A DNA stretch of 64,000 nt, from contig CM074863.1 in the NCBI GenBank assembly GCA_037501455.1, forward strand, positions 13,760,001 through 13,824,000, written 5' to 3'. The notes beneath the pieces were generated by a model. That model was not told where the DNA came from and searched no databases. It was given only the letters and a program-made list of their open reading frames with translations. The stretch's first letter is position 1. Each line of letters starts with the position of its first letter. Of the stretch, positions 57,225-64,000 are shown piece after piece. The position numbers were made by a program, and so were the translations under genes. The DNA is from Lantana camara. Taxonomy: Eukaryota > Streptophyta > Magnoliopsida > Lamiales > Verbenaceae.

Positions 57225-59116
57225 GATTTGGTCCAATATATTTTTAGTTGTTTTAATAAATATATTTAGTCTGAATTATCACATTTTGTCCTGTTATTAA
57301 CAGATTTAGTTATTGATTGTGACACAATTACACTACTAATTTTTCTGGCCAATTGAGAACTCCTCCATGATTCATGCATGGTTGATAACTACCAATATGA
57401 AAATTAAGAATTCAGTTATCCAAAGGATTCTCTGCTAACCTCCAATTTTGGTGAAAAAGAAAACTTCACTTAAAAAATTTAGTGTGAGATAATAATTGGG
57501 GTTTCATGCTTTTAAATTTGAAAAAAAAAAGAAAAAAAAAAGGTCGTTCTAAATTGTTGTAAAAATTTGACGTTTTAATTCTAACAATAAATGTATCTAT
57601 CGTATATAAACGATGGTGACAAAATTAGTGGAAAAAAATAACCAAGCAAATGTAATATGTGTACATGAATCTAAAAAAATAATTACGTGAAAAGAAAGAA
57701 AAAATTGTAAACAGACCAAAAGTACTGTTTATTGCAAAGCATTCCCCAAAATAGAACCTGTATGTATGTATGTATGTATGTATGTATGTATGAAAATGCA
57801 ATACAGCAATTAAAGATGTTGCGAGCAAAATTGAATAAACTAAATGACTGAGATTAAGAAGTACTGAAGATGTAAAATTAGAATTTACTCACAGGAGCAA
57901 ACTTCCACACTCAAAGCCAGAAATAAGGACCTTTTCACCTTCCACTCTTTCTAAACCTGCTACTTAATTTGTTGTAAGAAAACCAGAATGATACTTATTT
58001 CCTGGATTAGCACTCGTGCCATTTATATGGGGAGTTGTTATCATCCTAATTCATAAGTCAACTTAAGCCCCGAGTCAAGGAGAAAGCAACTTGCAATTTA
58101 TCAAATATATTATTATGTCACTTTTTTTAAATTGTTCACACTAATATGGAGTGAAGTAAACAAATCGTTACAATATTATATCCAGTTGTCAGATTAATTA
58201 GACAAACTATTTATTCAAACTTATATGTACTCTCGTGAATGAATTATTTTAAGGATTCAGATTTTATAGGAGCTTAATTAATTACAAATTATACAACTCT
58301 AAACCCTTTTACCTAAATAATTATGTAAAATTATAAAAATCATCCCGTAACTTTGACTTTTTGGAATTTCACGTATCTTCAATTTTGTTCTTTTAATTTT
58401 CTTTCAATTTAAATTTTAAGCAGTTTTCATCTGATTTTAACTCGAATTATGCAAAATTTTAAAATCAGTCAACTTTGTCTCTTATTTGAATCAATTTTGC
58501 TTATGTGAAACTCTAAAATTGCATGGCGAACAGCAGAGAGGAACTTTATATTACATAAGGTTGGCCCCAGCTGTGAGATTAATTAAACTAAGTATTCACT
58601 CAAAGTTATCTGTACTCTCGTGAATTAAGAAGTAGGTTACTCCTACATCATGTTAAAGCGCGTCTACATACCACAATATGTTGTTTACTTTAATATGCTT
58701 TGGGGCTCGTGTCAAAGTAAGGGACCAAGACTATAAATACATTATACTATGTTGACTAACAATAAGTCTCAGTAAACAAGTTAATTATTTTTAAGAGCCA
58801 ATTTCAAAAATAATATTTGTTTCAAAACACTTTTATAAAGTAATACTACTTTTATATACTTTAATAAAATAGTATAAATTACCACAACCAATGGCAACTT
58901 TGAATAGTATAATTGTCATTTCCTATGGCAACTTCTAAAAATCGATAGACTTTGAGTTTTTCTAGATTGATAAATTACAACAATTGATACAATAGTTTCT
59001 TGAAATTATATTTCTAACCCAGAACCATTTTATAAAAAGATCTATATATTTTCTAAAAATATTAAATAGACCCCTAAATTTTTGCAATAAACAAAATATA
59101 TTTAAAATAAATTGTA
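57225..59116. other. AT-rich DNA leading to the viral segment
   Basis: No gene. A (TATG)n microsatellite lies at about 57760-57791. A CACTCTTTC block near 57945 resembles the local repeats at 50460 and 51505. The boundary between host DNA and the pararetroviral sequence is somewhere in the last several hundred bases and I cannot place it. Confidence 0.45.
58731..58740 (+). promoter_or_regulatory. possible TATA box of the viral transcript
   Basis: CTATAAATAC about 420 bp before the primer site, on the coding strand. The position would suit a pararetroviral promoter, but AT-rich DNA gives such strings by chance. Confidence 0.25.
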
Positions 59117-59386
59117 ATGGACAAAACGTCAACATACCCCCTGCATAGATGGTATCAGAGCCTAGAAGACGATGTCTTTTGGGATAAAAAATATAAAATG
59201 TTGATAAAAATAATTATAGATACAATGTATAAATTATTTGAAATAGGAATTATTATATGGTTTCAAATTCTAGATGAAGATAAAAGACTAGATGATTTAG
59301 AAGAACAATTAAATTATCTAGATATCGATGGATATTATACAGATATATCCTATGATGATACAGATTGGCAATATCCTTCTCCTTAA
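59117..59386 (+). CDS. viral small ORF 1 (89 residues), overlaps primer site
   Basis: First frame of the viral series. Acidic end (DDLEEQLNYLDIDGYY). The primer site lies within it (codons for RWYQSL). If translation starts after the primer site, the next in-frame ATG is at 59198. No recognised domain. Confidence 0.45.
   Translation: MDKTSTYPLHRWYQSLEDDVFWDKKYKMLIKIIIDTMYKLFEIGIIIWFQILDEDKRLDDLEEQLNYLDIDGYYTDISYDDTDWQYPSP
59150..59162 (+). other. tRNA-Met primer-binding site of the pararetrovirus
   Basis: TGGTATCAGAGCC, the complement of the plant initiator tRNA-Met 3' end, used by Caulimoviridae to start minus-strand DNA. Confidence 0.9.
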
Positions 59387-59387
59387 T

Positions 59388-59555
59388 ATGAGAATTTTAA
59401 ATAAGCGCGAGTTAGCTAATTTATATAATTTTTATAATGATATGCTAAAATATTTTCTAAAAATGAATAAATTAAATCCTTCCAATTATTATAAAAAGAA
59501 GATAAGGAAGTCTAGAATAAAAAGAAATTATTATTCAAACCTCCTTTCTATATGA
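59388..59555 (+). CDS. viral small ORF 2 (55 residues)
   Basis: ATG one base after the stop of ORF 1 (TAATATG). Basic end (KKKIRKSRIKRNY). Its TGA overlaps the next ATG (ATGA at 59552-59555). The same frame is open further upstream (from 59328), but the coupled start is preferred. Function unknown. Confidence 0.5.
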   Translation: MRILNKRELANLYNFYNDMLKYFLKMNKLNPSNYYKKKIRKSRIKRNYYSNLLSI

Positions 59556-59770
59556 ACCGTTATTGGAAAGATTGGATTAATAATATAAATAAAATATTAG
59601 AATTGGACACTATAATAGACAAATTAAGAGATGAAATAAAAACTTCAGTAGATAAAGAACTTTGTAATAAAAATAAAAATGAGATAAAGAAGCTAAAAAA
59701 TCTATTAAAGAAGGAAAAGAATAAGACTTTATTAAATAGAATAAAAGCTGGAAAAATATGGAAACTATAG
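59552..59770 (+). CDS. viral small ORF 3 (72 residues)
   Basis: Starts in an ATGA overlap with ORF 2 and overlaps ORF 4 by 13 bases. Lys/Glu/Asn-rich and helical (ELDTIIDKLRDEIKTSVDKE). No named domain; position suits the small proteins upstream of the coat protein in caulimovirids. Confidence 0.55.
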   Translation: MNRYWKDWINNINKILELDTIIDKLRDEIKTSVDKELCNKNKNEIKKLKNLLKKEKNKTLLNRIKAGKIWKL

Positions 59771-60174
59771 ATATAAACCTTCAATCTATAATAGAATCTG
59801 TTAATAGAATCAAAGAAGAAATGATAAATCTTCAAGATTCTATAAGAGAATTAAAGAATGAAGTTCAATTAAATAGAATTAATATGAAGCAGCTTGAAAT
59901 AGCTATTAAAGAAAAAGAAAAAAGATCAAAGGCTGAAAAATTAAAAGATATAGAAAAGGAAATAAAAACTCCTTTCAAAGTAATAAATTTAGAAAAGACC
60001 AAACCATATGAAAAAGGCTCTTTTGATGATTATATGTTAAATACTATAGTTCCGAAAATGCTAAAAGAGCAAGAAGAGAGTTCTAAAAAAGCTCTTGAAA
60101 GACTTAAAACTAAAGGAACTAATATAGAAAATGAAAATAAACAAGAAGAAAATCAAAATCAAATATATACATGA
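59758..60174 (+). CDS. viral ORF 4, coiled-coil protein (138 residues)
   Basis: Predicted long helix with heptad-like pattern (IIESVNRIKEEMINLQDSIR ... LNRINMKQLEIAIKEKEK), then a basic/acidic tail. A coiled-coil protein next to the coat protein recalls the virion-associated protein of caulimoviruses; this is inference from shape and place. Ends in an ATGA overlap with the coat-protein ORF. Confidence 0.6.
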   Translation: METIDINLQSIIESVNRIKEEMINLQDSIRELKNEVQLNRINMKQLEIAIKEKEKRSKAEKLKDIEKEIKTPFKVINLEKTKPYEKGSFDDYMLNTIVPKMLKEQEESSKKALERLKTKGTNIENENKQEENQNQIYT

Positions 60175-61490
60175 ATGAAATAAATGATTTAATAGAAGAT
60201 TTTGAAAAAATAAATTTGGAAGATATAGTAGAATACGAAGTAAGAATGAATAACGCAGGTTCTTCGGGAACTAAAAGAGAAGATGGATCAACATTAGAAG
60301 ATCCAGATGAATCTATGGGATCCAACGAACCAAAAAGTTATCCAACATATTTTAACACAAAGAAAAATAAACATCAAGATAAGAAAAATAAAGGCTATAA
60401 CTCTAAATATCAACTAAATGATGATTATTCAGAACCTATAAATGTAAATCGAAGTAAATTAAATTTAAATAATAAGAGAGATAAAAGAAAAGCTCTAGCC
60501 AAATGGATAAATGATATGATTGCATATTTCCTAAACCAAGATGAAATATACGCTACAGCAACTAGAAGAACAGAATATATAATATCTACATTTGATGGAA
60601 TTATAAACAGTTGGTGGAAAGGAATTTCTTCTGACGTACAAGGAATAATGAGAACTGAAACAGAAACTGGTTTTGATAAAGATATTAGAACCGGAGTAGA
60701 ACGAATGGCATACTATATAGCTGATGAATTTTTAGGAGAACCCTAGATAAATGATGCCGAAAAAGAATATTTAAAAGAAAAAGAAGAAGCTAGAAATGAT
60801 CTTATAAATCTTTCTATATGCTCTATGAAATTCCTTAGAAATTATATAGAAGAATTTTGTGACTATTATTATAGACAATATTGGAGTGGAGAGTCACAAG
60901 ACATATATCTTAAAATGTTCTATTCGAAACTCCCAAATCCATGGAATACACATATAAATAAAGTTTGGGAAAAGGAAAAGGAAAATGTAAGTAATAATTT
61001 AGGTGGAAGAATAAGAGTTTTAATAGACGAACTAAAAAAGTTATGTCATGAACAAGATTTATACAAGAAATCTAAAAAAATTTCAGGACTTTATTGTTCA
61101 AAATTAGAGATGCCTACCCAATGGGGTTGTATAGATAAAAGTAGAAATAAACCGTATAGAAAGAGAAAATTCAAAAGAAACAAATACAAAAAATATAAGA
61201 GGTTTGATAGAAAAAATATAAAACCAAAAAGAAGGTTTTTCAAAAGAAAGGAAAAAATTAATAAAAAATCTACGAAATGCAGATGTTGGAATTGTGGCGA
61301 AGAAGGTCATAAATTACCTGAATGCCCTAAACCTAAAAAGGTAAGAACAATAGAAGCTGAATTTATAGAAATTATAGACGAACTTGAAGAAGTTTCAGAT
61401 ATAGAAAATCATATAGGAAAAGAAATATATGTTGAAATAAGTGAAGAAAGTTCTTCAGAAAATTCTGAGTTTGAATCTGAATCTGAATAA
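60171..61490 (+). pseudogene. viral coat-protein ORF with one in-frame stop
   Basis: One frame from ATG at 60171 to TAA at 61488-61490, interrupted by TAG at 60744-60746. The first part is acidic, then has the WINDMIAYFLNQDEIYATAT region; the second part includes ICSMKFLRNYIEEFCDYYYR, a Lys/Arg-rich stretch (about 61140-61270) and a CCHC knuckle CWNCGEEGHKLPEC (about 61284-61325), and an acidic Ser/Glu tail. Acidic termini, basic region and one knuckle are standard for Caulimoviridae capsid proteins. The single stop suggests recent inactivation; a sequencing error or read-through cannot be ruled out. Confidence 0.82.
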
Positions 61491-62813
61491 ATGGATTCTG
61501 AAATACAGAATTATAAGGAAGAAGAAATAATAGAAGATGAAAGTACAGCAGGATATGCTAAACGAATAACATTTAGCCAAGAAACACTTGACAAAATAAA
61601 AAACTTAAAATTAAGTGCAGCAAATCCAACAAATAATATATTCTCTGGATTAGCAAATCTAGTAAAGAGAAATAAGATAAATATCTATGACTATCATGAG
61701 GTTGAAAAGGCTATAAGTATAGAAAATACCTCTGGAAATGTCAAGATAAGTCTTATAACAAGAGGAATAGCTAATAATGCTATAAATAAAGTGAAAAAAT
61801 CTCTTAAACCAAAGATACAATATATATATTTGGGAAGAGTACAATTTCTAGTTAAATCTCTATTTAGAGAATGTATCGATAGTCCATTAGTGCTATCTTT
61901 ACATGATCAAAGATTTAGGGATGCTAAAACTAGTCATTTAGGAACAATAGAAGGAAATTTGTTTTATAAACAAATTCTTTTTGATGTTTTTCCAAAATAT
62001 AGTATAAATTTGCAAGATGAAAATATAGATGAAGTCTTAAACTTACACTATAAATTTCTAAGAGATATAGGTTTAAAGGATGGCAGCAAGGCTTTCACTA
62101 TTTACTATAGAGCACTTTATGTGTTAAGCAATAGCAATTATGGTAAAACTTATCAAGATGAACCATACTTAAAAATAGATGAAGAATGTAAAGATATAGC
62201 CACTGCAAAACTGCCGCTTTTAGAAGAAATACAAGAAATAGAACCATATCAAATAGAAATTAATAATAAACCAGAAATGGAAAAGAAATTATTACCTTCT
62301 AAACTAATTTTCAAAGGAAACAATTTATTAGGAGGAAGTTCTAAATATTCTCTTACTGGAGAAAGTTCTGGAATAAAAATAGAAAGAAAGTTAACTGTTA
62401 ATAAATCTCTAAGATATATAAATTCAATGATTATAGAAGGAGAATATTTTAATGGAACTGATAGAATATTTGGACCTAAAATATTGATAGACACAGGAGC
62501 TAGTGTTAATCGCTTTGCTCAAGTAAAAAATAAAGGACTAATAGGAATGATTACTAGCCTACCAATCCAATATACAACCTTAGATGGATTTAAGGCAACA
62601 TGTAATCAAGAGTTATATGTCCCCATTACTATACAAGGAATGAAATTGAAAGTTAAATGTTGTATAGATCCATACATGAATGGAGAATTCTTTGATATAA
62701 TTCTAGGAAATGAATTTCTCAATAACTGTGAATATTACAAAATAGAAAAGCATGGAGTTACACTCCAAATACAAGAAAATGAAATATTTTGTCCTAAATA
62801 TGAAAGGAATTAA
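61491..62813 (+). CDS. viral movement protein with C-terminal retropepsin-like domain
   Basis: 440 residues; its ATG follows the coat-protein stop with no gap (TAAATGG). The 30K-type movement region (about residues 85-240) has SLITRGIANNAI, QYIYLGRVQFLV, IDSPLVLSLHDQR and GTIEGNLFYKQILFDVFPKY, used for moving virus between cells through plasmodesmata. After a linker, the last 120 residues look like an aspartic protease: ILIDTGASVNRF with Asp at about 334, and DIILGNEFLNN. Such a fold behind the movement domain, next to another protease in the following ORF, is unusual. Intact frame. Confidence 0.82.
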   Translation: MDSEIQNYKEEEIIEDESTAGYAKRITFSQETLDKIKNLKLSAANPTNNIFSGLANLVKRNKINIYDYHEVEKAISIENTSGNVKISLITRGIANNAINKVKKSLKPKIQYIYLGRVQFLVKSLFRECIDSPLVLSLHDQRFRDAKTSHLGTIEGNLFYKQILFDVFPKYSINLQDENIDEVLNLHYKFLRDIGLKDGSKAFTIYYRALYVLSNSNYGKTYQDEPYLKIDEECKDIATAKLPLLEEIQEIEPYQIEINNKPEMEKKLLPSKLIFKGNNLLGGSSKYSLTGESSGIKIERKLTVNKSLRYINSMIIEGEYFNGTDRIFGPKILIDTGASVNRFAQVKNKGLIGMITSLPIQYTTLDGFKATCNQELYVPITIQGMKLKVKCCIDPYMNGEFFDIILGNEFLNNCEYYKIEKHGVTLQIQENEIFCPKYERN

Positions 62814-64000
62814 TTTTCCTTTAAGTGTTTTTATACAATTAACACTTTTAAAAGGAAATATAACAACATGTGCTTTGATAGATACGGGATCAGAAATAAC
62901 AATATTTAAAACATTCTTAATTAAAGAATGGAAAACAGATAGCAATATAAGAATTAAAGGAATAACTGGACAATCTCAAGCTATTAACAAAGTAGCTAAA
63001 GATGTAGAAATAATACTTGGAAGTAAGATCATTCTTATTAAACAAGTATATGAATACAATTCCTTAGAAGCAGATATATTATTGGGAAATGATTTCCTTG
63101 AACAATTTCAATTCTATACACAAAATGTATATATGGTAACATTAAAAACATCTTGTGGACATCTTCTTAAAATACCAAGAGTCAATAAACCATTCAGAGT
63201 TCAGCCAGCTGAGCGTGGTGGACGACAGGTGTTTGAAAAAATTCCAATACAGATAAATACCATTTCTATAAAAAGAATAAACTTAGATGTTATTAAAAAG
63301 AAAATAGAAGAAAACTATAACAATAATCCATTAGCTTTTTGGAAAGAAAGTCATCCCAAAGCTAAAATAGAATTAACTGAAAATGTAATTATAAAAGAAA
63401 AACCTATGTTATACACGATTGAAGAAAGACAAGAATTTAAAAAACAAATAGAAGATTTAATGAATAAAAAACTTATTCGAAAAAGCTTCAGTCCTTTCTC
63501 TAGTCCTGCTTTTATGGTTATGAATGAAGCAGAAAAGAAAAAGAATAAAGCTAGAATGGTGATAAATTTTAAAAGGTTAAATTATTTTACTAAAACTGAT
63601 AGTTATCCTTTACCAAATAAAGATGTTATTATAAACCTAGTCAAAAACAAGTCTTTCTATTCTAAATTTGATTGTACCTCAGGGTTTTGGCAAATAAAAA
63701 TGGAAGAAGATAGTATTCAATACACTGCTTTCAGTGCTCCTCAAGGACATTACGAATGGCTTGTAATGCCTTTTGGGCTAAAAAATGCACCATCGATATA
63801 CCAAAGGAAAATGGATAATATCTTTTCAAAATACCATAAATTTATGATAGTATATATAGATGACATCTTAATTTCTTCAGATACAGAAGAAGATCATAGA
63901 AAACATCTTTTACTATTTGTAAAAATTTGTAAAGAAAATGGAATTGCTCTCTCTGAGAGAAAAGCCATAATAGAGAAAAAAGAAATAGAATTTTTAGGGT
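62800..64000 (+). CDS. viral protease-reverse transcriptase, runs off the window
   Basis: ATG at 62800 overlaps the movement-protein ORF by 14 bases. Open for 400 codons to the window end. Protease first (CALIDTGSEITIFK, Asp at residue 28; ADILLGNDFLEQ), then RT: SFSPFSSPAFMV, KARMVINFKRLN, DSYPLPNKD, KFDCTSGFWQIKM, MPFGLKNAPSIYQRKMD and the catalytic YIDDILIS (residues 352-359). The RNase H part lies beyond the edge. No stop or shift in the visible part. Confidence 0.9.
   Translation, partial: MKGINFPLSVFIQLTLLKGNITTCALIDTGSEITIFKTFLIKEWKTDSNIRIKGITGQSQAINKVAKDVEIILGSKIILIKQVYEYNSLEADILLGNDFLEQFQFYTQNVYMVTLKTSCGHLLKIPRVNKPFRVQPAERGGRQVFEKIPIQINTISIKRINLDVIKKKIEENYNNNPLAFWKESHPKAKIELTENVIIKEKPMLYTIEERQEFKKQIEDLMNKKLIRKSFSPFSSPAFMVMNEAEKKKNKARMVINFKRLNYFTKTDSYPLPNKDVIINLVKNKSFYSKFDCTSGFWQIKMEEDSIQYTAFSAPQGHYEWLVMPFGLKNAPSIYQRKMDNIFSKYHKFMIVYIDDILISSDTEEDHRKHLLLFVKICKENGIALSERKAIIEKKEIEFLG

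Larger units (their letters stand above)
59117..64000 (+). mobile_element. endogenous pararetrovirus (Caulimoviridae), partial
   Basis: A tRNA-Met primer site, tightly packed plus-strand ORFs, a coat protein with CCHC knuckle, a 30K-type movement protein and a protease-RT frame identify the family. Base composition is far more A-rich than the flanking genes. No LTR is seen. Order coat protein, movement protein, pol on separate ORFs recalls solendovirus/cavemovirus-type genomes rather than badnaviruses; genus not assigned. The sequence runs off the right edge, so RNase H and any transactivator gene are not visible. Only one nonsense codon is evident in 4.9 kb, so the copy is well preserved though not intact. 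Confidence 0.88.

Noticed and set aside
59117..64000. Right-end RT region as another Ty3/gypsy element
   Set aside because: A 30K-type movement protein, a chain of small ORFs and the Met primer site without any LTR point to Caulimoviridae.

Overview
This is nuclear DNA of a flowering plant, probably a eudicot. It carries spliced genes, a tandem family of DUF247 proteins, plant-type LTR retrotransposons, hAT, Mutator and Harbinger-like DNA elements, tRNA-derived SINEs and an endogenous pararetrovirus. The species cannot be named from the sequence.

Host backbone. The native locus is a DUF247 tandem array, all on the minus strand: copy A (692-1987), 5'-truncated copy B (43646-44461), copy C (46702-48006), copy D (54693-55973), and small relics near 46633 and 51955-52285. 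A and B form one similarity pair and C and D another. C and D also share about 1 kb of upstream DNA. A plus-strand gene of unrecognised family ('gene X') lies tail-to-tail with A (last exon 46-258). A decayed copy lies tail-to-tail with D (about 53215-54440). So a gene X + DUF247 module seems to have been duplicated.

Transposon nest (2977-41788). Nearly 39 kb of insertions split A from B; without them the two genes would be about 3 kb apart. A Ty1/copia element (2982-35560, minus, TSD GTTTC) contains a Tat-type Ty3/gypsy element in its leader (9393-34011, minus, TSD CGTAG). That gypsy element contains a pol-less Athila-like element (13974-22940, minus, TSD GTTAC) and a 3.3 kb solo LTR (27711-30984, TSD GGCCC/GGCCG). 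Just right of the copia, a hAT-type element (35590-41780, 8-bp TSD GTTCAGAC) contains a Mutator-like element (36392-41505) with 83-bp terminal inverted repeats, a transposase gene broken by two stops, and a small convergent gene for a zinc-binding/membrane protein. All coding regions of the three LTR elements with internal sequence carry stops, frameshifts or deletions.

Right part (41.8-59.1 kb). Between the DUF247 copies lie AT-rich DNA, a Harbinger-like MITE (42462-42891), a hAT-type MITE with a GGACAC-rich interior (49723-50225), a Mutator-like MITE inside an intron of the decayed gene X (53704-54081), three SINEs with target duplications, and remnants of local duplication.

Right end (59117-64000). 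An AT-rich endogenous Caulimoviridae-type genome runs off the window: tRNA-Met primer site, a chain of small overlapping ORFs, a coat-protein ORF with a zinc knuckle and one in-frame stop, a movement-protein ORF that ends in a retropepsin-like domain, and a protease-reverse transcriptase ORF. This compact viral segment, with two protease-like domains in neighbouring ORFs, is the most unusual coding content here.
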